From Gammaproteobacteria bacterium (GTDB lineage: Bacteria; Pseudomonadota; Gammaproteobacteria; BMS3Bbin11): DNA of 7,674 nt. Positions 1 through 5,831 of this stretch are shown here, piece by piece. How positions within the stretch are numbered: position 1 is the stretch's first letter; the number at the start of each line of letters is the position of its first letter. The translations under genes were made by a program, and so were the position numbers. The notes beneath the pieces are model-generated. The model did not search any database. It worked only from the letters and a program-made list of their open reading frames with translations, and was not told where the DNA came from. Where the stretch lies: the NCBI GenBank assembly GCA_030617565.1, contig JAUWVE010000070.1, positions 1 to 7,674 on the forward strand, written 5' to 3'.

Positions 1-913
1 CAGTGACCTCTTCCAGCAGATCATCGATCAACAGCACGGAATCGGTGATAACATTTGGGGCTAGCAGGGCGAGCACTCTGCCTGCCAGCTTGATCTGGTC
101 ACCCTCACAAAACGGGGCAGGCACCTCGCCGGCTGCTTTCCGTATAAGTGCGAACTCCTTTTCTTCTGGCAGATATTCCAGAAACCAGGAAAAGCTGGCC
201 CCCATCAGGTCAAGGCCCTGGCGTACTGCACGATCGAGAATCACGTCCAGGTCTAGCGAACGGGAGATGTCGAGTCCTATCTCGTACATGGCTTCAGCAG
301 CATCGCGCTGCTGCTTGACGGTGGCAATCATGCGCGCATTGCCGATGGCGGCATATATATAAAATCCAACACCACCAAGGTCATTGAGCTGCTCTTTTCG
401 GAAAGCCTGCCTCGGTCCCGAAACCAGCTGCAGCAGACCACAGACTTCGTTCGGGGCAGACACCGGGATACAGATCATGTTCTGACGACGATCAAGTTGA
501 ATCCCCGTTTTTGCCATTGCCTCGCGCAGACCACGATGGATTAACTGGGCTTTACCTGTCATCTCAATTGCCCCGGGCTGCCAACCGCAGATCCCGGCAT
601 CGAGCAGAGTGCCCGGCTCAAGTACATTCTGCGGCAGCCCGGACACCCGCATTACTTTGAAGGGCTCATCCTCGTTATCCCGATAGGTGAGTATGCCGAT
701 GCTGGCCCCGGTGTGCTCCATGACGACCCGAAATACACGATCGGTCACCAGCTCGGGGTCCTGTTTTCTCGACAGCTCATCTGCAATTCGGTGACAGAGT
801 CGGACGCAACGGATGTGGAGCTTGCGGTTATGCTGGAAATTCCATGCCATCCAGAGGCCTGCCAGCGCCAGAAGCCAGCCAATGATCAGACCTGCCAGTA
901 CAGCCTGACTCAT
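1..913 (-). CDS. GAF-domain signalling protein, probable sensor histidine kinase (3' end cut by window)
   Basis: Only the first 304 codons are in the window; the reading frame is open from ATG at 913 to the left edge, so the output domain is not seen. Residues 4-24 form one hydrophobic helix followed by basic residues (HNRK), i.e. a membrane anchor with almost no periplasmic part. Residues about 50-190 look like a first GAF domain. Residues about 197-215 are a helical linker, and a second GAF-like segment begins near 208 (EIGLDISRSLDLDVILDRAV is typical of GAF starts). An AAGG ribosome site lies 9 nt before the ATG. The tandem-GAF plan fits cytoplasmic sensing by a NarX-like or other histidine kinase, but a diguanylate cyclase cannot be excluded. 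It lies 195 nt downstream of the NrfD gene in the same direction, so it may control the electron-transfer operon (inference). GAF assignment is by pattern recognition of the translated sequence. Confidence 0.8.
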   Translation of the reverse strand, partial: MSQAVLAGLIIGWLLALAGLWMAWNFQHNRKLHIRCVRLCHRIADELSRKQDPELVTDRVFRVVMEHTGASIGILTYRDNEDEPFKVMRVSGLPQNVLEPGTLLDAGICGWQPGAIEMTGKAQLIHRGLREAMAKTGIQLDRRQNMICIPVSAPNEVCGLLQLVSGPRQAFRKEQLNDLGGVGFYIYAAIGNARMIATVKQQRDAAEAMYEIGLDISRSLDLDVILDRAVRQGLDLMGASFSWFLEYLPEEKEFALIRKAAGEVPAPFCEGDQIKLAGRVLALLAPNVITDSVLLIDDLLEEVT

Positions 914-922
914 CTGACAACA

Positions 923-951
923 CCTTTTTTAGACAGGTTAAAAAAGCCTGT
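923..951 (-). promoter_or_regulatory. Possible hairpin overlapping the ribosome binding site of the GAF gene
   Basis: Two perfect short inverted repeats overlap just before the GAF-protein start. CTTTTTT (924-930 on +) pairs with AAAAAAG (940-946), and ACAGG (933-937) pairs with CCTGT (947-951). The two stems interleave, so they would be mutually exclusive or form a pseudoknot. The first stem would cover part of the AAGG Shine-Dalgarno (923-926) on the minus-strand transcript. The A/U-rich stem is weak, so a regulatory role is only a possibility. Confidence 0.25.
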
Positions 952-1041
952 GGTACTAGCGGGTGAGTAATTTGAACATTGGCGGATTTGTGTCATAGTC
1001 GTTAGCATCTTAGCAGTCGCACGAAGCATTAAACCAGCGTG

Positions 1042-1071
1042 ATTATTGCCATCTACTGTTCTATTTCACAA
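1042..1071 (-). promoter_or_regulatory. Candidate promoter for the GAF-domain gene
   Basis: On the minus strand TTGTGA (complement at 1066-1071) and AATAAT (complement at 1042-1047) are separated by 18 nt and match the sigma-70 -35 (4/6) and -10 (5/6) consensus. They lie in the 195-nt gap between the NrfD stop and the GAF start. I see no convincing terminator after the NrfD gene in this gap, so read-through is also possible. The leader from this promoter would be about 120 nt. Confidence 0.25.
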
Positions 1072-1108
1072 TTTCCCCAGATCAGGAAAATAGTCGGCAG
1101 AGTTATGG

Positions 1109-2374
1109 CTACTTGTCATAGGGTTCGCAATAAGTCGGATCAGTCGATTTCGAGTTTTTCATAATGTAACGGCACTGAATGGGAAGCGCAGCCTTTGCCA
1201 TAACAGTGAAAAACAGCAAGCCAAAGGCCCAGATTCCCACGCTAATCATAATTTCGAGAAAATTCGGTGCATATTCGTATATTTCGCCAATCGGGGTTGG
1301 GACAAAGCCGGGGATAACCAGACCCATTCCTTTTTCTATCCATATGCCAATAATAGTGAGACCAAATGCGATATTCATGGTGACCGGGTTTTTCCGTGTC
1401 CGATGTATCATTAATATTGTCACGGCTATCAGTAGAAATGTAATGGCAGTCCAGATCCATGGCGTCAGGGCAGCATGACCATGCAGGCCAAGAAACAGGT
1501 AGCGGGCACTGGCTGCATGCTCACCTTCATTGTAAAACTCAGTAAAGATTTCGGCGCCGATAAAGAACAAAGTCACTTGTAATGCTATGGAGGTCACGAT
1601 TGCCAGGTGATTGATGACGCTCTGTGAGACAGGGTAATTGCCCATGCTACGGATCACCTGCAGTCCAATCGCCATGATGGCTGGGCCGGACGCGAAGGCG
1701 GAGGCAATAAATCGGGGAGCAAGCAGGGCGTTGTTCCAGATGGGCCGGCCGCTATTGGAGGAGTAGAGAAAGGCGGTAACCGTATGAATAGAGATCGCCC
1801 AGAATATGGCAATCAGAACAAGCGGGAAATAGAGAGATTTCTTTGGTTCTTTGCCCCGGTAATGTGAATACAGAATATAAAAGGAAATCGCCAGGTTGAG
1901 CAGAATGTACCCGTTCAGTACGACCACATCCCAGGCCAGTAAGGACTCCGGAAAATGGAACTTTCCGATTCCAGGAAGCAGGTGCCAGAAACGGTCAGGA
2001 CGGCCAAGATCGACAACGACAAACAGGACTGCCATGGTGACAGCTGCAACCGCCATCGTGTCACCCATCAGTACCACGTCTCCGATATCTTTCCGATCAA
2101 AGATATACGCAGGTATAGCGAGCATGATGGCCGCTGCCGCGACGCCCACCAGGAAGGTAAAATTGGAAATATAGAACCCCCACGATACCTGGTTTGACAT
2201 ATTGGTCACAACCAGGCCATTCCTGATCTGGTAGACATAGAGCAACACGCCAATAATCACAAATATCGACAGGAAACTGACCCACATCCAGTAGCAGCGG
2301 CCACCGTGCAGCACCTCCCTGATAGCGTCACGGATAAATGACCACAAACCTGGCTTGTTATTATTATCGGTCAC
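1109..2374 (-). CDS. NrfD/DsrP/HmcC-family integral membrane quinol-interacting subunit
   Basis: This 421-residue protein has about ten hydrophobic helices, at roughly residues 29-50, 64-92, 98-122, 146-170, 181-204, 221-245, 254-280, 297-324, 332-356 and 371-398. Diagnostic family patterns are DLGRPDRFWH at 122-131 and WIEKGMGLVIPGF at 345-357, typical of the ten-helix NrfD/HybB/DsrP/HmcC branch rather than eight-helix PsrC. Members have no cofactor of their own; they bind menaquinol or ubiquinol and exchange electrons with an attached periplasmic four-cluster Fe-S protein, here the gene immediately upstream. The start is GTG at 2374, overlapping the end of the Fe-S gene by 11 nt with no clear Shine-Dalgarno, so translation is probably coupled. 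The C-terminal tail after residue 400 is short and polar. Whether it oxidises quinol or reduces quinone cannot be read from the sequence. Confidence 0.93.
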   Translation of the reverse strand: MTDNNNKPGLWSFIRDAIREVLHGGRCYWMWVSFLSIFVIIGVLLYVYQIRNGLVVTNMSNQVSWGFYISNFTFLVGVAAAAIMLAIPAYIFDRKDIGDVVLMGDTMAVAAVTMAVLFVVVDLGRPDRFWHLLPGIGKFHFPESLLAWDVVVLNGYILLNLAISFYILYSHYRGKEPKKSLYFPLVLIAIFWAISIHTVTAFLYSSNSGRPIWNNALLAPRFIASAFASGPAIMAIGLQVIRSMGNYPVSQSVINHLAIVTSIALQVTLFFIGAEIFTEFYNEGEHAASARYLFLGLHGHAALTPWIWTAITFLLIAVTILMIHRTRKNPVTMNIAFGLTIIGIWIEKGMGLVIPGFVPTPIGEIYEYAPNFLEIMISVGIWAFGLLFFTVMAKAALPIQCRYIMKNSKSTDPTYCEPYDK

Positions 2375-3302
2375 GGTAATACCAGAATTTTGGTTCGGTA
2401 CCGAGATCCTCTTTCAAACGGAAAACAGCGGAGTGTTCCAGTACATAACGGATCTCGCTATTCGGATCCAGTAGATTGCCAAAAATACGTGCACCAGTAG
2501 GACAGGCTTCCTGGCAGGCGGGTTGTTGCCCCTCTCGCGTGCGCTGTACACAGAAATGGCACTTTTCTACTACTCCCCTGGGCCTCGGCCGGTTACCAAG
2601 GTAATGCGTTTCAGTGGTGATTTCCTCCGGTGGCAGCTTTGGGTGGCCCCAGTTGAAATGCCGTGCCTGGTAGGGACATGCTGCCATGCAGTAGCGGCAA
2701 CCTATACACCAGTCATAATCTACCACTACGATGCCGTCAGGCTCTGTCCATGTAGCTTCCACCGGGCAGGCCTTGACGCAAGGCGGATTGTCGCAATGCA
2801 TGCACTGCATCGGCAGGTAGTGCTTGCCTTCTACCGGGACGGTTTCCGAGTCGTAGTAATGATCGCCCTCATGTAGATTAAGGCTGTCCCTGTCCAGTTC
2901 AATGACACGAATGTACTGGGTATCACGACTGAGGTTATTTTCCCTGACGCAGGCATGCACGCAATCACGATAGCCGCGGCATTTGGAGATATTGAGGGCA
3001 TAACCGAACAGCACCCCCGGCTGGGCGGGCGTATCCTTGCAATGGATATCGACGCCATAGCGTTTTTTTGCCTTGCGCTCGATTCGTTCGAGGGTCTCGC
3101 GGACCTCTTCGCGCGACATTTCACGATACTGTTGCTGAAAGAAGTCTGCAAAGGTGTCGCCCAGTGTATTTCCACCCCATGCGGCATGTACAGTCGTTGC
3201 AGTGCCCGCTGCGGCTGCCACGCCGCCGAGCTTTTTCAGAAAGTGACGCCGCGCCAGGTTACCGTTAGTCGGCATATCATCGCCTGATCGGGTTTTACTC
3301 AT
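2364..3302 (-). CDS. Tat-exported four-cluster 4Fe-4S ferredoxin-like electron-transfer subunit (NrfC/DsrO/HmcB type)
   Basis: A 312-residue protein is read from ATG at 3302, chosen over an upstream extension because AAAGGTGG lies just before it and the ATG overlaps the previous stop by 8 nt. A second in-frame ATG is at 3275. Residues 18-24 (ARRHFLK) are a twin-arginine motif followed by an Ala-rich stretch, with likely cleavage near VHA (38-40), so the mature protein is periplasmic and folded before export. Cysteine sets are C167/C170/C175/C179, C199/C202/C205/C209 and C248/C251/C263/C267. The first set is C108/Y111/C114/C118, with tyrosine where the second cysteine is expected. Such proteins carry a chain of Fe-S clusters between NrfD and a periplasmic cytochrome or enzyme. 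An extra C88 precedes the first cluster. Here the partners are the NrfD gene downstream and the tetraheme cytochrome upstream. Confidence 0.93.
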   Translation of the reverse strand: MSKTRSGDDMPTNGNLARRHFLKKLGGVAAAAGTATTVHAAWGGNTLGDTFADFFQQQYREMSREEVRETLERIERKAKKRYGVDIHCKDTPAQPGVLFGYALNISKCRGYRDCVHACVRENNLSRDTQYIRVIELDRDSLNLHEGDHYYDSETVPVEGKHYLPMQCMHCDNPPCVKACPVEATWTEPDGIVVVDYDWCIGCRYCMAACPYQARHFNWGHPKLPPEEITTETHYLGNRPRPRGVVEKCHFCVQRTREGQQPACQEACPTGARIFGNLLDPNSEIRYVLEHSAVFRLKEDLGTEPKFWYYRDR

Positions 3303-4137
3303 CACGACCCACCTTTGAATATGACAATGAATTCGGTGGGGCCAGCAAGGTATTTTCATTATGCCCAGCTGTGTGTTGCTGCGATTTCCAGTGTGACGGG
3401 CGCTCAAGGCCCATACGGACAACCGGGCCGGCTTGCGGAGCGCGTGGCTTTATCGCAGGTGAATGCTGGTAATGGCAGGCCGTACAGTTCAGGATCTGTC
3501 GTTTACCCTGCCAGTTGCCAACCCGTTTACCGTGTGCACCATAGACCCAGTCTCTTGCCTGATGGGAATGGCACTGGCTGCAGATCACATAGGCATCATT
3601 GTAGTCGACCTTTTCCCCTTCCAGGGTGACAAGACCGCGCGAGATATCCTCGTTGTGGCAGGTCATGCACCAGAACTTGCCCTTGCCATGCAGGCCGTGC
3701 TTGAGCTCGAAATCATCATGCGGCGTTTTCAGCTTACGCGGTGTGGCGTCCCCCCTGGTCCACTGGTGGCAGTTGGTACAGGGGTGCATTTCCGGGTTCT
3801 TTTTGCCTGGAATGACATCAAACTCTGGAGCATTGGCGAAAATCGCCAGAGCGGGTCCGGGCGTTGCAGCATAGTCAGGCTCTGCTGTGGTCACATCACG
3901 CGTGCTTGTCGGCTGGGGGTTGACCGCTTGTGTGGTCGCCTCTGCAGGTGTGGAATCTTCAGCAGTAATGCCGCTCCAGTCCCAGTCGGAATCATCGTTT
4001 TGTGCAATTTCTATATCGCTGGCGACATCCTTTGCCGGGACTGGGTCGGCCTGCATGTGTTCCGCATAGCCTGAGAGCATCATCAGCATAAGAATGGCCA
4101 GCACCAGTGATATTTTCAGAGGTGCTGGCTGTTGCAT
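3295..4137 (-). CDS. Tetraheme c-type cytochrome with acidic N-terminal arm
   Basis: From ATG at 4137 the product is 280 residues. It has four CXXCH heme motifs at 120-124, 157-161, 186-190 and 218-222, and further histidines (H118, H140, H147, H150, H192, H202, H225) that could be distal ligands. Residues 8-24 are hydrophobic and act as signal peptide or anchor. Residues about 35-105 are low-complexity, rich in Asp, Glu, Ala, Thr and Pro, and look like a flexible arm before the heme domain. The gene begins 25 nt after the pentaheme gene and overlaps the Fe-S gene, so it is probably the immediate electron partner of the Fe-S/NrfD pair, as NrfB- or QrcA-like cytochromes are in their systems (inference). 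A GAAGGG ribosome site sits 13 nt before the ATG but only 7 nt before TTG at 4143, so TTG may be the true start. Specific family not recognised. Confidence 0.88.
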   Translation of the reverse strand: MQQPAPLKISLVLAILMLMMLSGYAEHMQADPVPAKDVASDIEIAQNDDSDWDWSGITAEDSTPAEATTQAVNPQPTSTRDVTTAEPDYAATPGPALAIFANAPEFDVIPGKKNPEMHPCTNCHQWTRGDATPRKLKTPHDDFELKHGLHGKGKFWCMTCHNEDISRGLVTLEGEKVDYNDAYVICSQCHSHQARDWVYGAHGKRVGNWQGKRQILNCTACHYQHSPAIKPRAPQAGPVVRMGLERPSHWKSQQHTAGHNENTLLAPPNSLSYSKVGRDE

Positions 4138-4162
4138 GTGCAAGGTTTGACCCTTCGGCTTG

Positions 4163-5434
4163 TTACAGTCTGACTTCAGCCGATGCAGCAAGTTTTGGCT
4201 TCATCAATTCGGCCGGGATTTTACCCTTGAACTTGCCCTTGAGTGGGGGCAGCAGCAGGTCATAGAGGGCCTCGGCACGGATGATGGCGGTTCCGGTCTG
4301 ATTCGGGATGTCGTATTCCAGCGTACGGGTCTCATTCGGTTGCAGACGTGAGTCTGACAGAATCTGCGTCGCTTTGGGTGGTGAGGTCGGTTTACCTGCC
4401 TCATCACCCAGGGTGTACCAGAATGCCGCTTTTGGATCGTCTTTGATCGGGTGTACCTTGAAATTCTTCCATAGCTCCTTACCGTCCTTGTCATAGGCTG
4501 CGACTTTGATAAAGAAGTTGCGGAAGGGAGCCCCTGTCGGGTAGGCATGTGGCAAGCGGTTCCTGACAGTAAGTTTCACCTTGATGGTATCTCCGGAACT
4601 TTTAGTATCCATTGTCATCGCGATGCCACGAGTGATCATCTTGCCGTCATGTCCGCCTGCCATGGAATGGTCGGCTATCGATACCGTCTGTCCCTCTACA
4701 GCCTTGCCATCTTTGAGTTTGGGAACAGTCACGATTGACATATGGCAGGACTGGCAGGCGATGAAGTTTTTGGTATCGCGGTACTCCTGGCCCGTGCGGC
4801 AAAGGGGTGTGCCTTTGGCGTTGCTGCGTTTTTCATGGCAGCCCATACAGGCATCGTTGCTCTTGAACAGGGCGGCGCTGTTGCCCTGCAGGGGGACGGT
4901 GTGATTGATTGGCGTCGGCCATTTTGAGCCTTCAGGAACACGTTCGGTAGTGTAGGTGTTTCCACTGGGGCCATGCAAACTGGTAGTGTCGATGTTATAC
5001 GCATCAATGCCATATAACGGCTTACCCTCTTTGGTCTCGTTACCCTTGAACGAGGTAAATGAATGACAGGTAACGCAGCTGATGCCATTGGCATAGGCCG
5101 GTTTGGCATCCAGCTTGGTCTTTTTTTCCATGGCGGCAACCGGTGCATGGCATTTCAAACAGACTGGATACTTGCCTTTTTTGGTTTTCACACCCTCCTT
5201 AGTCGGGTCTCCGGCTACAAGATTGTAGAATGCGCCATGAATCGGATCTTTCAGCGCCGAACTGTTGGCATGCATTGAGCCTTTCCATTGCTGGTAGATC
5301 TCTTCGTGACACTGTTTGCAGGCCTCGGGTGCTACATCATGCAGGGATTTGCTTTCCTCTGCGGACCATGCAGTCCCTGTCGCAATACAGAAAAGGGAAA
5401 AAATGAACATAAAGCGGTTAGTAAGACTGGACAT
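4163..5434 (-). CDS. Pentaheme cytochrome c, cytochrome c554-like
   Basis: This 423-residue protein has a clear Sec signal peptide (hydrophobic residues about 8-20, probable cleavage after WSA at 25). Five CXXCH motifs lie at 39-43, 92-96, 120-124, 196-200 and 227-231. The first, CKQCHEEIYQQWKGSMHA, is the typical opening of the cytochrome c554 family (multiheme electron carriers best known from ammonia oxidisers but widespread). Residues about 250-395 have no heme motif and alternate polar and hydrophobic residues, suggesting a beta-rich C-terminal domain, often found in periplasmic proteins of this group. C212 is an additional lone cysteine. A strong ribosome site (AAGGAG, 7 nt before ATG) and a plausible promoter upstream suggest it starts the operon with the tetraheme, Fe-S and NrfD genes. 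It may be an electron carrier or a reductase; no catalytic motif such as CXXCK is present. Confidence 0.92.
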   Translation of the reverse strand: MSSLTNRFMFIFSLFCIATGTAWSAEESKSLHDVAPEACKQCHEEIYQQWKGSMHANSSALKDPIHGAFYNLVAGDPTKEGVKTKKGKYPVCLKCHAPVAAMEKKTKLDAKPAYANGISCVTCHSFTSFKGNETKEGKPLYGIDAYNIDTTSLHGPSGNTYTTERVPEGSKWPTPINHTVPLQGNSAALFKSNDACMGCHEKRSNAKGTPLCRTGQEYRDTKNFIACQSCHMSIVTVPKLKDGKAVEGQTVSIADHSMAGGHDGKMITRGIAMTMDTKSSGDTIKVKLTVRNRLPHAYPTGAPFRNFFIKVAAYDKDGKELWKNFKVHPIKDDPKAAFWYTLGDEAGKPTSPPKATQILSDSRLQPNETRTLEYDIPNQTGTAIIRAEALYDLLLPPLKGKFKGKIPAELMKPKLAASAEVRL

Positions 5435-5440
5435 TGTGTT

Positions 5441-5447
5441 ACTCCTT
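5441..5447 (-). promoter_or_regulatory. Strong ribosome binding site of the pentaheme cytochrome gene
   Basis: AAGGAGT on the minus strand lies 6 nt before the ATG at 5434 (GGAG is 7 nt away). It is the best Shine-Dalgarno in the window and fixes the start. The downstream operon genes have weaker sites or overlaps, consistent with this gene being the first and most highly translated. Confidence 0.8.
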
Positions 5448-5488
5448 CGTGGGCACCTGTTTAATATCTTTTAGGGATTTATAGTTTT

Positions 5489-5517
5489 TATATATTCACA
5501 CAGTCTAAATGAGTCAT
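5489..5517 (-). promoter_or_regulatory. Candidate promoter of the pentaheme-NrfD operon
   Basis: On the minus strand ATGACT (complement at 5512-5517) and TATATA (complement at 5489-5494) are 17 nt apart and each match sigma-70 elements at 4/6. The surrounding 60 nt are strongly A/T rich. Initiation would give a leader of about 45-50 nt. The GTAC repeats lie directly upstream of the -35 element, where an activator would bind. Confidence 0.35.
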
Positions 5518-5522
5518 TGCTC

Positions 5523-5544
5523 GTACAAAATAGTACAGTTGTAC
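5523..5544. promoter_or_regulatory. Triple GTAC inverted-repeat cluster, possible operator
   Basis: Three GTAC tetramers occur at 5523-5526, 5533-5536 and 5541-5544. The last two form a perfect 5-2-5 inverted repeat (GTACA-gt-TGTAC), and the first two form a second dyad with a 6-nt A/T spacer. They sit about 6 nt upstream of the candidate -35 of the pentaheme operon. A binding site for a dimeric activator is possible; I do not recognise the regulator, and no FNR or CRP consensus is evident. Confidence 0.3.
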
Positions 5545-5590
5545 CAATTACTCGTTCCTGACATTTTGTGAACGGGTGGGCCTGCTTTGC

Positions 5591-5757
5591 TTAAGGGCAC
5601 CTCTATTGATCCATGAATATTCATCTTGCATCCCAAATCACCCCTCTCTGCGTTAAGAATCTTCGCAATAGCTAGCTATTACGTGCGATCCTTGCCTTGA
5701 TATGAACGATTTGGTACACAATACTGATCTATCCAGAATTAATAGAGGGGCCCTTAA
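5591..5757. repeat. MITE-like dyad-symmetric repeat element with 20-bp terminal inverted repeats
   Basis: The ends TTAAGGGC(A/C)CCTCTATT(G/A)AT at 5591-5610 and, inverted, at 5738-5757 match at 18 of 20 positions. Inside are a second inverted pair, CCAAATC (5633-5639) with GATTTGG (5708-5714), and a perfect 14-bp palindrome AATAGCTAGCTATT at 5667-5680. All three share the same centre near 5673.5-5674, so the whole 167-bp unit can fold as one long imperfect hairpin. ATGAATATTCAT (5613-5624) is an additional local palindrome. There is no ORF inside. This is the architecture of a non-autonomous mobile repeat (MITE or large REP-like unit) moved in trans by a transposase. The ends are TTAA, which could be part of the target duplication; no other flanking duplication is visible. 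It separates the 11-heme gene from the pentaheme operon. Confidence 0.75.
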
Positions 5758-5831
5758 GGCTTCGAATCGCAAGCTGCCATGATGGTCATCCCAGAATAAC
5801 TAAGGGAGTCCCGCTTTACAGAACAGCTGTG
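5758..5831. other. Short intergenic remainder after the 11-heme gene
   Basis: These 74 bases lie between the stop of the 11-heme cytochrome gene and the repeat element. I see no ORF and no GC-rich hairpin followed by a T run. The only notable element is an 8-bp palindrome ACAGCTGT (5823-5830). If transcription of the 11-heme gene stops here, the adjacent long dyad repeat is the most likely structure to do it. Confidence 0.4.

Noticed and set aside
3..362. Plus-strand open frame opposite the GAF gene, and similar plus-strand frames at 713-970 and 3463-4074
   Set aside because: They lie antisense to well-supported genes, have no recognisable domain and no ribosome site that I can see; they are shadows of the minus-strand coding frames.
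3303..3422. Upstream-extended start of the Fe-S protein gene at 3422
   Set aside because: The extension overlaps the end of the tetraheme gene by over 100 nt and pushes the Tat motif deep into the protein; ATG 3302 has a good ribosome site and normal Tat spacing.
4138..4191. Upstream-extended start of the tetraheme gene at TTG 4191
   Set aside because: This would place the start inside the pentaheme gene and put a polar, cysteine-containing stretch before the signal peptide; ATG 4137 or TTG 4143 is better placed after the GAAGGG site.
5613..5680. CRISPR or tRNA-like structure in the intergenic palindromes
   Set aside because: There are no regularly spaced direct repeats and no cloverleaf; the palindromes share one centre, which fits a single dyad repeat element.
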